A stretch of 49,514 nucleotides of DNA, from the NCBI GenBank assembly GCA_946482545.1, contig CAMLRX010000013.1, positions 1-49,514 of the forward strand, in the 5' to 3' direction. Positions 1 through 9,670 of this stretch are shown here, piece by piece. Made by a program: the position numbers and the translations under genes. Source of the DNA: an uncultured Flavihumibacter sp. Lineage in GTDB: Bacteria > Bacteroidota > Bacteroidia > Chitinophagales > Chitinophagaceae. The number at the start of each line of letters is the position of its first letter. Within the stretch, counting starts at the first letter, position 1. The notes below the pieces were generated by a model that searched no databases, was not told the DNA's origin, and worked only from the letters and a program-made list of their open reading frames with translations.

Positions 1-3000
1 AGGAAGGCAGCCCGGTGAACGACCAGCTCAGTGCGTCGTTCTCATTCTCATCGGTAGCGCTGAGGTTGAGTTGCGCGGTGGCTTTTTCGTTCAGTGTTAC
101 ATTGCTTGCAGCAGCTACAACAGGCTGGTAGTTTGCGTCCACCACCAGGTTGAAGACAGTGCTGGCGGATCCACCATGTTCGTCGGTAACGGTAACGGTG
201 ATGCTATTATAAGTACCGGCATCGGAAAGCGCAGGACTGAAGCTGAGGGATCCTGTGCCATTGCCAGTGCTTTGGAAAGCTCCGAAGGCGGGCAGGTTGC
301 TCACCTGGATGGTCAGCGTCTCAGGATCGGCATCCGTAGCAGAAACAGGCAGGTTCAGTTGCGTACCGAAACGCATGTATTGGTTGTCGATAGCCGTGAT
401 TGCAGGTGCATTGTTCTGCGTGGCCGCACTATCAGCGTTACTGTAGGCGGAATTACCACCTTCATTTACCGCACGCACTTTGTAGTAGAATACCGCATTG
501 GACAGCAGCGCAGTATCATTATAAGAAGTAGTATTTGCCGGCAGGTTGGCGAGCAACACATACACCCCGTTGGAAGTAGTGGAACGGTAGAGTTCGTATT
601 TCTCTTCGTTGTTCGCATTATCTGCCCATGTTACAGCAATGGATGAAGTAGATGTTCCATTTGCTTCAAGTCCGGTTGGTGCGGCAGGAGCAGGTGGAAG
701 CGCCAGTGTAGTGGCAAATACTTTTCCGTAGGCATCATTCATCAACTGATTGATTTCTGAAACAGTAAGAGCTTTACCAAACACTACAAAATCATCCAGT
801 TTTCCGGAGAAGCGGCCAGTAGCAGTATTGAAAGCATTACTGCTGTTCACGGTACCGATCCTGGAAGCGTTTGAAGTTTCTCCTATTGAATTGAAACCAA
901 GGTTATTGTCGGCTGCTACTTCTGCACCATTAATATATAATTTCAGGCTGTTCGCGTTGTAAACAACCGTAATGTAATTCCAATCTGTGCTGGTGTAAGG
1001 AGCAGAAATGCTCTTACGGGTAACAAAAATGAAATTTGTGTAAGCAGCGCCGGCATAAAGCCTGTTTCCATCTAACCTGATGGCCAGACCATCGTCACTT
1101 CCTCCGAAATCAACCACTACCCTGTTACCAGTATTCGAGTTGGACTTCATCCAGAAAGAGATGGACTTGGAAGAATAACCGCCACGGATATAGTCGCCCG
1201 AAGAGGTAGTTACATCCAGGTGTTGGTTCGAGCCGTTGAATGTAAGGGCGTGTGAGCCTTCTTTTTTATCGTTCGCATCGTAACCGGGGTTATTGCTTCC
1301 TGTGATGGTTCTTCCGTTGCCGGAAGCATCTGTCAGGTTACCATTGAAGCGCCATTGTGCCTGCGCATCAGTGGTTACGGCAGGAATGAACCCAGATTCT
1401 CCGTACTGACCGATAGCACGCAACCTGTAATAGTAGGTGGTACTTGCATCAAGCCCAAGCGTATCCGCAAATGTATTGGCGTTTGCAGCCGCTGTTCCGA
1501 TAATAGCGTAGTCATCCACTGGGTTTGTAGACCTCCACACTTCAAAGCCACTTTCGTTATTGCTATTGTCTGTCCAGGCGAGATTGATGCGTTTGTAGGA
1601 AACCGTATTAGCGCTCAATCCAGATGGAACCGCCGGAGCCGAGCCGTTGTTTACGGGAGGATCAGAGAACGCGCTGTTGGGAATGGTAACATAACTTGAA
1701 CCAGTGGAAGGAGTTCTCCAGGAAACTGTCATAGCCTCTCCACCACCTTGTTCGTAGAACGCGATAGCGATGGGATAGACACCAACAGATAGGTTCAGTG
1801 CTACGGATTCCCTGTTCTGGGATCCATGCAGTCCATCGTTATTTACAGTTGAAGCTGTTCCGAAGGAATAAGGGGACGCTGTTTGTCCAAGAGCACCCAA
1901 CCATAACCTGCTTCCATCATCAGAGTTGGTACGGAAGTAATATGTTCCGGCCTGTGTGATATTGATAAATCCTTCCCAAAGGAATGAGAAGTTATCGTTC
2001 TGGGAACGTGGAGCAAGTGTTACATTTGGCACAACACCGGTTGCCACAGGATCCAGGTCATTGAAGTTGGGCAGGTTATTCCAGGTGCCTGTGAAGGTGT
2101 AATATTTGTAGTTCAGTCCATTCAATAAAGGCTGGCCGGTTACCTGGCTGCTGAACGGAGATTTATTACCTGCAAAGTCTCTCGCCTGTACCTTGAAGTT
2201 GTACGACTGGCCATATTGCAGGTTGTACACGGTGAAGGCGGTAAGTTCTGTTTCATAAAACTTAACCCCATTTACATAGATATCGTAAGCAACAACACCC
2301 ACATCATCCAGCGACTCGCTCCAGGTGAGGGAAACAGAGTTCCTGGTGGTTCCTGTAATACTGAGGCTTCCGGGGGCCGACGGCGCCTGGATATCTGAAA
2401 GCGTTGTGCCATTAACAGGGTCGGTAGTGGCGGAAGCGCCGTTCAGGTTGATAGCCCTTACACGATAAAAATACTGCGTATTTGAGTTAAGATCGGTATC
2501 TGTATATCCTGTGGCATCCGCAGCAGTAGTAGCAATCAGCGCGTAACCGGAGCCCGCGTTGAGCGAACGGTAGATTTCGAATCCTGTTTCATTTGTTCCG
2601 GGAGCAGGATTGCTGCTCTGGTTCCAGTCCAGTTTGATGGAAGTTTTGGAAAGAACAGTTGCAATTACACCTGAAGCCGCTGAAGGTCCGTTGGCACCAT
2701 TCGCGTCAATTACAGTGAAAGGATTAGAGAACTCGCTTGAACAACCAAACTCTTCGGTCACTTTCACGCGGTATGCACCTGCTGAAGTGGCCACGTATGT
2801 ATTGGAAGTACCCAACACTGTAGCACTGCCATCTTTCACCCATTGGTAAGAAGCATATCCTTCCGGTACAAACAACTGAACTGAATTTGTTCCGTCAGGA
2901 GCAGGTATAACACGGGTGGTACCCGCTTCCGCCTGAATATCAGGAGAAACAGTGGCACCTTTCAGTTTAATTTCAACGGGGATGGGAGACCATGGAGACC

Positions 3001-4063
3001 ATTCAGTTCCACGGCGGATGCGTGCAGCATAAACACCTACCGAAGTAGCTGTAATCGTATTTGAATTGGCGCCAACAATCAGGTCACCGTTTTTGCGCCA
3101 TTCATAACCATCGAAGCCGGCGGTAAGACCAATCACCTGGTTGATGGGATCACCCGGGCAATATTCGGTTCTTCCGTTCAACGGCCAGGGGTTAGCTTTA
3201 TGCGCTTTATTAATGAATGGAATAAACTGAGGTTCCACCCAGGCCTGGTTCCAGCAACCATGCCCCAGATTGGGGTATTCAGTATAGCTGATGTTTGAGC
3301 CCGCATTCCTGTAATTAGAAACCACTCCTCTTGCAGTGAAGGGAGCGGGAGATTTATCAAGTCCACCCTGGAACAACCAGATTGGTGTCCATTTCAGGGA
3401 TTGTACCTTACTTGCATCACCATCTGCTACAGAAACGGCGCTGATGGGTAAACCGGCTGCAACAAGTTTCGTGTGGTTGGTCAACATCTGCCATGTTGCA
3501 CCGCCACCGCCGGAAAGGCCGTCAACGATCACACGGTTGATGTCCACATTGATCTGAGGAACAAAATAATTCTCGACCAACTCTTTTATATTCTGATAGT
3601 GGCCAGTATTAAAAGCCCCGGAACCGGAAGAAGTTTGCGGGTAAAGCAGGAAACCATCAAAGTTGCCATTGTCCACATAGTTCATGAAACGTTGGCCACC
3701 ATGGTAAAGCTGGTATTCGTTATCGTAAATAGTCCCTTTCTCACCTATCCCGTGAAAAAATATGAAGATGGGGTACTTCTTACCTGTTCCCAGTGAGTCT
3801 TTGTAAGACTTCGGAAATTTCAGGCGGAAGGCCATGCCTTTGTAGTAGTAAGCTTTAAAGGAAGATGTGTTGAAAGAAACACGGTTTGTTTTCACCCATT
3901 TGGCAAGCGTTCCATAAGCCGGAGTAGCCGGTGGGGCGCTGGGGTTATAAACAACGATCGGGTCGTCCGGGTTCAGGACGCCGGTTTGTGCCACCGCAGC
4001 GTTCCCCAAGGCAGCACAAAGAACAATCGCCAGTAAGCTGAAAATTCTTGTAAAAGTTTTCAT
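1..4063 (-). CDS. Secreted multidomain alpha/beta-hydrolase esterase (3' end beyond window)
   Basis: The frame is open from an ATG at 4063 to the window edge (1354 residues, no stop). A signal peptide ends near A25 (AVA-QT). Residues about 45-300 form an alpha/beta-hydrolase: oxyanion HG near 103, nucleophile S184 in GLSGG, D236 in GGLDK and H268 in NLGHGCW. This resembles secreted esterases of the CE1/PHB-depolymerase type. Then follow two Ig-like repeats (300-455), two fibronectin III domains (455-650), a PA14 domain (650-790), another FN3 (808-898), a LamG/concanavalin-like domain (905-1115), a further FN3 (1120-1210) and cadherin-like repeats (from 1212). Known secreted proteins of this build in Bacteroidota often end in a type IX secretion tail; that part is not visible here. 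A role in deacylating plant polysaccharide is inference. The gene is separated from the pectin locus by the exopolysaccharide operon, so a functional link is not shown. Confidence 0.85.
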   Translation of the reverse strand, partial: MKTFTRIFSLLAIVLCAALGNAAVAQTGVLNPDDPIVVYNPSAPPATPAYGTLAKWVKTNRVSFNTSSFKAYYYKGMAFRLKFPKSYKDSLGTGKKYPIFIFFHGIGEKGTIYDNEYQLYHGGQRFMNYVDNGNFDGFLLYPQTSSGSGAFNTGHYQNIKELVENYFVPQINVDINRVIVDGLSGGGGATWQMLTNHTKLVAAGLPISAVSVADGDASKVQSLKWTPIWLFQGGLDKSPAPFTARGVVSNYRNAGSNISYTEYPNLGHGCWNQAWVEPQFIPFINKAHKANPWPLNGRTEYCPGDPINQVIGLTAGFDGYEWRKNGDLIVGANSNTITATSVGVYAARIRRGTEWSPWSPIPVEIKLKGATVSPDIQAEAGTTRVIPAPDGTNSVQLFVPEGYASYQWVKDGSATVLGTSNTYVATSAGAYRVKVTEEFGCSSEFSNPFTVIDANGANGPSAASGVIATVLSKTSIKLDWNQSSNPAPGTNETGFEIYRSLNAGSGYALIATTAADATGYTDTDLNSNTQYFYRVRAINLNGASATTDPVNGTTLSDIQAPSAPGSLSITGTTRNSVSLTWSESLDDVGVVAYDIYVNGVKFYETELTAFTVYNLQYGQSYNFKVQARDFAGNKSPFSSQVTGQPLLNGLNYKYYTFTGTWNNLPNFNDLDPVATGVVPNVTLAPRSQNDNFSFLWEGFINITQAGTYYFRTNSDDGSRLWLGALGQTASPYSFGTASTVNNDGLHGSQNRESVALNLSVGVYPIAIAFYEQGGGEAMTVSWRTPSTGSSYVTIPNSAFSDPPVNNGSAPAVPSGLSANTVSYKRINLAWTDNSNNESGFEVWRSTNPVDDYAIIGTAAANANTFADTLGLDASTTYYYRLRAIGQYGESGFIPAVTTDAQAQWRFNGNLTDASGNGRTITGSNNPGYDANDKKEGSHALTFNGSNQHLDVTTSSGDYIRGGYSSKSISFWMKSNSNTGNRVVVDFGGSDDGLAIRLDGNRLYAGAAYTNFIFVTRKSISAPYTSTDWNYITVVYNANSLKLYINGAEVAADNNLGFNSIGETSNASRIGTVNSSNAFNTATGRFSGKLDDFVVFGKALTVSEINQLMNDAYGKVFATTLALPPAPAAPTGLEANGTSTSSIAVTWADNANNEEKYELYRSTTSNGVYVLLANLPANTTSYNDTALLSNAVFYYKVRAVNEGGNSAYSNADSAATQNNAPAITAIDNQYMRFGTQLNLPVSATDADPETLTIQVSNLPAFGAFQSTGNGTGSLSFSPALSDAGTYNSITVTVTDEHGGSASTVFNLVVDANYQPVVAAASNVTLNEKATAQLNLSATDENENDALSWSFTGLPS

Positions 4064-4597
4064 ACTCTAATTTTAAGGTTTGTGTGGCCCACTACTTCAG
4101 CCACGGTTGGTTTCAGATTCGATCAGTATAAATACGGATTGTCGCCGTTAGATAAAAAGTTAAGCGGTAATATCCATGGAGGAGATTGGAACGATGGAAT
4201 TCAACAGAGGAGATTGAAGATGTAGTGTGGTATTACTAGGATGCTGAATCAGGGGTAGCTATAACATAGGACATACAAAGGAAGTATCTTTTTTTAAATT
4301 CTGCAACTTCCCGGTATAATTATTTTTGCACATCTGTTGCTATTGCACAAAAGTACTATAAACCAGTAGTTTGCTCCAATACCACTTTATGGGTATACCC
4401 ATCTTTCCCATATTCTTTTCTGTAATTCCGGCCGGTTTACTATGAAGTTTCGCTTTTTTGAGTAATTTTATTTCGCTTTTCAGGATTGAGTTCACTGTCA
4501 CGTATCACATCTTCCAAATACCCGGAAAAACCTCATCAATACCACGCTTCCATATTTACATGAAACCCGTACAATCATTAATCATAATATTATTCAC
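4064..4597. promoter_or_regulatory. Divergent intergenic region with two possible -7 elements
   Basis: This 534-bp gap separates the leftward esterase and the rightward oxygenase, so it should contain promoters for both. On the minus strand TACTTTTG (4348-4355) matches the Bacteroidota -7 consensus TAnnTTTG, with an imperfect ATTG 21 nt upstream. On the plus strand TATTTTTG (4321-4328) also matches, but no good -33 TTTG lies at the right distance. Both would leave untranslated leaders of more than 250 nt, which makes them uncertain. No open frame with coding character is seen in the gap. Confidence 0.3.
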
Positions 4598-5395
4598 ATG
4601 AAATTTATCGACCTGTCCGTATCTGAATTGCATGACCTCGCAAAAAGCAGAAGGGCCGATTACCTTTCGGCGGAGCCTTTCCCCAACACTTATTTCGATA
4701 ATTTCTTCAATGCTGAAAAATTATCGGAGGTACTGGAAGAGTTTCCTGATCTCAGTCAGAATCCTGACCTTAAATACAACGACGCGAACCAGATCAAACT
4801 GGCCTCCAAAGGCGAATACCGCTTTGGTGAGAAAACACGGGAGTTCATGCACTTCCTCAATTCCCAGCCTTTCCTGGAATTCCTTTCCATCCTTACGGGT
4901 ATTGATGCGCTTATCCCCGATCCTTACTTCGATGGCGGCGGCGCACACCAGATTCTGCCCGGAGGATTGCTGAAAATTCACGCCGACTTCAATAAAAACA
5001 AACTCACCAACCTTGACCGCAGGCTGAATATTCTTGTTTACATGAACAAAGACTGGGACGAGTCCTGGGGCGGACATTTTGAACTCTGGGACAAAGAAAT
5101 GAAAGGTGCCGTTAAAAAAATCCTCCCCATCTTTAACAGGATGGCCCTGTTCACCACCACCAGCGACTCCTACCATGGCCACCCCGATCCGTTAAGGTGC
5201 CCTCCGGACAGAAGCAGAAAATCGCTGGCGCTTTACTATTATACGAACGGCAGGCCCGAAGAAGAGATCACCGATACACATTCCACCCTGTTCAAAGCAA
5301 GGCCAAACGAAAAATCCGGTAAGTCTTTCAAAGACATCCTCAAACAGCTTACGCCGCCTATTATTTACGACGCGGCTAAAAAAATTGCCAAATAG
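4598..5395 (+). CDS. 2-oxoglutarate/Fe(II)-dependent oxygenase, prolyl-4-hydroxylase-like
   Basis: This 265-residue protein without signal peptide shows the double-stranded beta-helix pattern of the 2OG-Fe(II) oxygenase superfamily. The iron ligands are H128 and D130 (KIHADF) and a distal His in YHGHPDPL (H193 or H195). A basic residue in the following SRKSLAL segment probably binds the 2-oxoglutarate carboxylate. These enzymes hydroxylate proteins, sugars or small molecules at the cost of oxygen and 2-oxoglutarate; the substrate here is unknown. It is the only plus-strand gene in the left half and faces the exopolysaccharide operon, from which a hairpin terminator separates it. Relatives often occur beside polysaccharide loci, so action on a glycan or glycosyl carrier is possible but is inference. 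Confidence 0.82.
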   Translation: MKFIDLSVSELHDLAKSRRADYLSAEPFPNTYFDNFFNAEKLSEVLEEFPDLSQNPDLKYNDANQIKLASKGEYRFGEKTREFMHFLNSQPFLEFLSILTGIDALIPDPYFDGGGAHQILPGGLLKIHADFNKNKLTNLDRRLNILVYMNKDWDESWGGHFELWDKEMKGAVKKILPIFNRMALFTTTSDSYHGHPDPLRCPPDRSRKSLALYYYTNGRPEEEITDTHSTLFKARPNEKSGKSFKDILKQLTPPIIYDAAKKIAK

Positions 5396-5415
5396 CAATA
5401 ACATATTCAAGCAAA

Positions 5416-5448
5416 AAAGAGCGCATCCCTTAACAAGATGCGCTCTTT
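5416..5448. terminator. Bidirectional intrinsic terminator
   Basis: A perfect 12-bp inverted repeat (AAAGAGCGCATC at 5416-5427, GATGCGCTCTTT at 5437-5448) encloses a 9-nt loop. A-runs on the left and T-runs on the right allow termination in both directions. It lies between the convergent oxygenase and acyltransferase genes, as expected for a shared terminator. Confidence 0.85.
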
Positions 5449-5468
5449 CGTTTATACGTAAGCCAAAA

Positions 5469-6557
5469 TCAGGAAACAGTAGCGGGGCGTGCATTGGAAC
5501 CAAACTTCCTCCTCAACGCCACAAACGGTTTTTCAACCAGGTAATACGATCCCAGGGATAACCCAATCGTGAGCACAATTGTAAGCGCATACCATTCCAG
5601 GCTGCTCTTTTCAAAATAAAGGTTACCCACTTTCAAAGCCACCCAATGGAACAGGTAAAGGGAATAACAAAGTTTCCCCGTAAACACCATGAATTTATTG
5701 TCTACCAGTTTATGGATAAATCCTTTGGTATGCAATACTGCGAATGCAGGAACGATTATAGCGAATGCGATGCCCTGCAGAGAATATTTTATAGTAGACT
5801 GAAAGAACAGGTCGTTGTAAATAAGCGTTACCGCAAGCAAAGCCACAGCAATGATAAAAGCAATATGCGATTGAAGTAAACGCTGGTACCACTTAGACTG
5901 ATACTTATAAAGAAGCAAAGCAGAGAAGCAACCATAAAGAATAGAGTCGGCACGGCAATGCGTGGTATAGTAAGTAAGCTGAAAAACCGTTGTTCCCCCG
6001 GGAGCAGTCATAAACGTAAAAATCCTGATGCCGAGAAAAAGAAACAACAGGAAAAATATGATGTAAAACAACCGCTTGTGGGCGTTGGAATAAAACGTGA
6101 TAAAGAGCAACGGAAATAACATGTAGAAATGCTCTTCCACAGACAATGACCACAATATTTTTGACACCAGCAGGTAGTTGGCATCGGGCAGCACGGGATG
6201 AAAATACACCAGGTAGTAATTCGTGAAATAAAACAATCCCGCCAGTATATCGCTCCAGATGATCGTATAGTGATGGAGCAACAGTACTATAATGGAAACG
6301 AGCAGCATCAGCAACAATGCAGGATACAGGCGCAACAACCGCCGGATATAGAATTCTCCGAGTTTCACCGTTCCAATTTTAATGTATTCCACAATCATCA
6401 GTTTGGTGATCAGTAACCCACTGACGTAAAAGAAAAGGGTAACCCCCAGGAAGGCCACGTCCATTTGCGCAAGGTGTAAATGCGAAAGGATCACGAGCAA
6501 AATGGCGTATCCCCTGAATCCATCGATATAAGAAACATATTTATTATCCGGCTGCAT
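5469..6557 (-). CDS. Acyltransferase 3 family membrane protein (OafA-like), last gene of exopolysaccharide operon
   Basis: This 362-residue protein is strongly hydrophobic with about ten membrane segments. It opens with the acyltransferase-3 signature DGFRGYAILLVILSH, including R15 and the probable catalytic H26. Members of this family (PF01757) transfer acetyl or other acyl groups from the cytoplasm to sugars of lipopolysaccharide, exopolysaccharide or small glycosides in the inner membrane. It follows a second, divergent acyltransferase by 32 bp and closes the leftward glycosyltransferase operon, so O-acylation of that operon's polymer is the likely role. The ATG at 6557 fits the family N-terminus. 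Confidence 0.88.
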   Translation of the reverse strand: MQPDNKYVSYIDGFRGYAILLVILSHLHLAQMDVAFLGVTLFFYVSGLLITKLMIVEYIKIGTVKLGEFYIRRLLRLYPALLLMLLVSIIVLLLHHYTIIWSDILAGLFYFTNYYLVYFHPVLPDANYLLVSKILWSLSVEEHFYMLFPLLFITFYSNAHKRLFYIIFFLLFLFLGIRIFTFMTAPGGTTVFQLTYYTTHCRADSILYGCFSALLLYKYQSKWYQRLLQSHIAFIIAVALLAVTLIYNDLFFQSTIKYSLQGIAFAIIVPAFAVLHTKGFIHKLVDNKFMVFTGKLCYSLYLFHWVALKVGNLYFEKSSLEWYALTIVLTIGLSLGSYYLVEKPFVALRRKFGSNARPATVS

Positions 6558-6589
6558 CTGAACTTGTTTAGCGGTCTAATTTAATGAGG

Positions 6590-7648
6590 TCAACATCCTA
6601 CCAAATACTTGCTGTTCTTTCCAAACAACTTCTGCGCGGCTTTAATCAACAGCATACTTCCGGCCAATACCAGTACCAGGTAAATGGTCCAGTACAACAG
6701 GTTACCTGGAATGGGCTGCTTCATCAGTTTTTCGTAAACAGCCTTTAGCACCAGCAACACATAATAATGTACAAAGAATATCCCGAAACTGAGGTGTGCC
6801 AGTGTTGAAAGTATGGTGGGCACCTTTTTGTCCAGTTTCCAGAACCAGTAAATAAAGAACGGACAGAACAACATCTTGTGCAGAAAATTGAGCTGCGTAT
6901 TGGCAACGGGGAAAAGCGCGAAGTTCAGGCCCAGTACCAATAATGTTGCCCCGGTAATGAGCCACCAGTACTTTTGAGCGAATACAAGATAGTCCGCACG
7001 TTTATAACTCATAAACATTCCAAAAATATAGCAGGGCAGGAAATGAACGAACATACGCGGAATATCGGAAAAAGGATCCCGGCCAATGTACATAGACAGT
7101 GCCATTAAGGGGAGAATGATCCAGTACCATACCGGATGCCGGTTGATGTAGAGAAAAACCGGCGCCAGCAGGTAGAATATAACGATCATTGGAATGAACC
7201 AGAACTGCTGCATGTGTCCGCCGGTAACATACAGAAATACAAACTTTTCCCATCCGCTCAGGGTCATAAAATCCGGCTTGTAAGCAAGAAGATAGCCTGG
7301 TATATCTCCCGAATACAGGCGGTAAGCCAATATTGGGATAGACAACAACAGGTAAGGCAACACAACGAATTTCAGTTTCGAAATAAGATAGGTCTTGTAT
7401 TTAAAATTCGCGGAGAGGTGGTGAAAAAGATACCCCGCCATGAACATAAACAAAACAGTACCGTTTTCCCAGAATACGCGGATAACCTGATGGATGATGG
7501 AGCCTTCCGGCCATTCCATCAGGAGGTGTCCGGCAACTACGGAAATGATGGCGAAGCCCCGGAAATTATGGATATAACCGATGAACTCTCTTTTCTTTTT
7601 TTCGGTAGCCACTACAGGAGGAGCCGCAGGAATAATTGTTTCGCTCAT
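6590..7648 (-). CDS. Acyltransferase 3 family membrane protein
   Basis: This protein has 352 residues with about ten membrane helices. After a short cytoplasmic N-terminus rich in Pro, Ala and Lys comes the family motif IHNFRGFAIISVVAGH, with R30 and the presumed catalytic H41. It has the same fold as the next gene but only low sequence similarity, so the two probably modify different positions or use different acyl groups. It starts 15 bp after the stop of the GT-C-like gene and is likely translated from the same mRNA. Family and location are clear; donor and acceptor are unknown. Confidence 0.87.
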   Translation of the reverse strand: MSETIIPAAPPVVATEKKKREFIGYIHNFRGFAIISVVAGHLLMEWPEGSIIHQVIRVFWENGTVLFMFMAGYLFHHLSANFKYKTYLISKLKFVVLPYLLLSIPILAYRLYSGDIPGYLLAYKPDFMTLSGWEKFVFLYVTGGHMQQFWFIPMIVIFYLLAPVFLYINRHPVWYWIILPLMALSMYIGRDPFSDIPRMFVHFLPCYIFGMFMSYKRADYLVFAQKYWWLITGATLLVLGLNFALFPVANTQLNFLHKMLFCPFFIYWFWKLDKKVPTILSTLAHLSFGIFFVHYYVLLVLKAVYEKLMKQPIPGNLLYWTIYLVLVLAGSMLLIKAAQKLFGKNSKYLVGC

Positions 7649-7663
7649 GGAAATCTATTTATG

Positions 7664-8890
7664 CTACTGGTAGATAAAATGAATAAGGAATCCAAGTATG
7701 TTCAGTAATATGGCATATACAATCATCCCTTTCAAAAGCCATGCGGGAATATGCTGCACGCCAAGGGCAAACAACACGAACAGCAGCGGAAGAAAGTCGA
7801 GAGAAAACCGCATGGTATTGATCTGGTGAAACCCGTTATTGTGGTAAAATAAGGTTCCCGTAAGGATCACGCCTATAGTGGCACAGGCCCCGATCGCCAA
7901 CGGGCGTGCCCACTTCGCCTTCACAGCCGCAACAAGAAAGGGACTTGCAGAAAGCAATGAGGTGCCCCAGAGGTCCATATCTTTAATGTGCATATTCCCC
8001 ACCCCTTCAAATTCAATATTGAATCCCTTGATGAACATGCTGTAAAAATTGAAAAGAAAATATTTGGCGCTGAAAACACCATATTCATTCACCCTGTCGC
8101 GCAATACACCGTTGAAAATTATATAAGAATAGCCGGGATCCATTGGGTTCCCGAAGCGTACATAATTGTATGCCGCATAAAGCAGGAAAAAGAAGCCGGC
8201 ACCCAGACCCAGTTGAACCAGGTGTTTAAATTTCATGTCTTCCCTGTTCTGCTTCCAGGCGTAATAAAGAAAGCCCAACGCAATAAAAATATAGGCGAAA
8301 GTGAACTGACGAGTAAGAAAACTGCACCCGATGTAAACCCCTGCGAGCCACCAGCGTTTACGACCCAAAAGCTCGTTCAGCAGGAGCAGTTGAAAGGTTA
8401 ACGACGTGATGTGTGCGAATGAATATACATGGTGACTGGTAAAAAGCGCGAACCAATACCCGGTTCCGAAGAAAAATGCCAGTATGAGCCACGGAACTAT
8501 GTTAGTGGCCGCCTTTAACCTCACCAGTATTTTGTGCAGCAGAAAAAGGTTGAGGCAGCTCATGACCACCACTATGAATACAGTATTTACCTGCTGGTAA
8601 CCAAAAATGGCCACAAAAGGAGCAAGCAGCAACGAAGGCAGCGGCGGATACGGGAGGTAATACGCGCCGTTATAAGCAATCATGTCGTTGTACGTATCCA
8701 TGGGGGGAAGCGCAAGACTACCATTCAGTAACGACTCCGCGAAACGCAGGTAAGCATTGTTTGCACCGTCGTTCTGATAGAAATTCAGGATTGCGGGAAC
8801 GTGCAAAACGAAGAACGCTGCAAAATAAAAAATCCAATCGAGCCGAGTTGGATTTTCAAAAGAAGCAAGTTTGCGTATATATCGAATCAT
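7664..8890 (-). CDS. GT-C-fold integral membrane glycosyltransferase-like protein
   Basis: This 408-residue polytopic membrane protein has about ten hydrophobic helices. Between the first two helices is a loop with an acidic residue (D41 in QNDGANNAY), and a segment rich in Pro and aromatic residues (YLPYPPLPS) follows it. This layout is typical of GT-C enzymes such as the dolichyl-phosphate-mannose or ArnT-like family (GT39/GT83), which use polyprenyl-linked sugars on the outer face of the inner membrane. Its place 10 bp downstream of the methyltransferase supports a role in polymer assembly. It could instead act as a polymerase-like protein; I see no Wzy signature that would decide this. 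Confidence 0.65.
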   Translation of the reverse strand: MIRYIRKLASFENPTRLDWIFYFAAFFVLHVPAILNFYQNDGANNAYLRFAESLLNGSLALPPMDTYNDMIAYNGAYYLPYPPLPSLLLAPFVAIFGYQQVNTVFIVVVMSCLNLFLLHKILVRLKAATNIVPWLILAFFFGTGYWFALFTSHHVYSFAHITSLTFQLLLLNELLGRKRWWLAGVYIGCSFLTRQFTFAYIFIALGFLYYAWKQNREDMKFKHLVQLGLGAGFFFLLYAAYNYVRFGNPMDPGYSYIIFNGVLRDRVNEYGVFSAKYFLFNFYSMFIKGFNIEFEGVGNMHIKDMDLWGTSLLSASPFLVAAVKAKWARPLAIGACATIGVILTGTLFYHNNGFHQINTMRFSLDFLPLLFVLFALGVQHIPAWLLKGMIVYAILLNILGFLIHFIYQ

Positions 8891-8900
8891 ACTCCCTTGT

Positions 8901-9653
8901 TTATTTGTTCGCCTTTTCCCACACGGTTACAAACCCGCCCGTGAACTGGTAAGGAAGTACTTCCGCAATGGCACAATCCAGTTTCTGCAATGATTTTATC
9001 TTTTTAGTGGCAAGGGAGAAAGGAAACACGTCTTCCACAAAATTCGTTTTGCCGAAGGTTTTGATAACGAAATTATTTTCAGATGCCAGTTGTTGAAGTG
9101 TCTTTTTCGTAAAGAACTGAATGTGGGTGAGGTCACTTGCGGAAGATTGTACCGTGGTACCTTTATAACCCAGGAGTGATTTGATTTTTGAAACCGTTTT
9201 CCAAACGAACCCATTCTTCTTTTGCATCGCTATAACGGGACGGGTCACGAAGAGTTCACGTGGGCCTTTTCCATTGGGAACCGTAACAATCAGCACACCG
9301 TCATCGTGCAGGGTCTGGTTCAGTACTTTCAATAATTTCCCGGGATCGTTCAGGTGTTCCAGCACTTCACTGCAGATAACCGCATGGTATTTATTTCCAT
9401 CGGCTACCAGTTGTTCAGCGCTGATAACATCAAACTTCACATTGGGCAACTTGTTCAATTCTTTGGCCCTTGCGATGGCGATATCACTTACATCGATCCC
9501 CCGCACATTAAATCCTTTTTCTCCCAGGCTCCGGGAGATCACCCCGTTTCCACAGCCCACATCCAGCACTTCGGCGCCTGTGGGAAGTTTTGCCTTCAGC
9601 ACTGCTGTAATAAAATCGAGCCGTTTGATATCGGCAATCCTTTCAAATTCCAT
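8901..9653 (-). CDS. Class I SAM-dependent methyltransferase
   Basis: The 250-residue soluble protein has the SAM-binding motif I VLDVGCGNGVIS (residues 29-40), a motif II acidic residue at the end of the next strand (GIDVS) and the post-motif CSEVLEHL typical of UbiG-like and Methyltransf_23 families. It lies 17 bp after the GT4 gene inside a glycosyltransferase operon, so methylation of a sugar or of a lipid-linked intermediate is likely. Ubiquinone or menaquinone methylation is less likely because no quinone gene is near. No membrane segment or signal peptide is seen. Confidence 0.85.
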   Translation of the reverse strand: MEFERIADIKRLDFITAVLKAKLPTGAEVLDVGCGNGVISRSLGEKGFNVRGIDVSDIAIARAKELNKLPNVKFDVISAEQLVADGNKYHAVICSEVLEHLNDPGKLLKVLNQTLHDDGVLIVTVPNGKGPRELFVTRPVIAMQKKNGFVWKTVSKIKSLLGYKGTTVQSSASDLTHIQFFTKKTLQQLASENNFVIKTFGKTNFVEDVFPFSLATKKIKSLQKLDCAIAEVLPYQFTGGFVTVWEKANK

Positions 9654-9670
9654 GGTTTCCTGATTAAGGT

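Noticed and set aside
71..646. Plus-strand open frames within 1-3800
   Set aside because: They are antisense to the long esterase frame, which is continuous and rich in recognisable domains.
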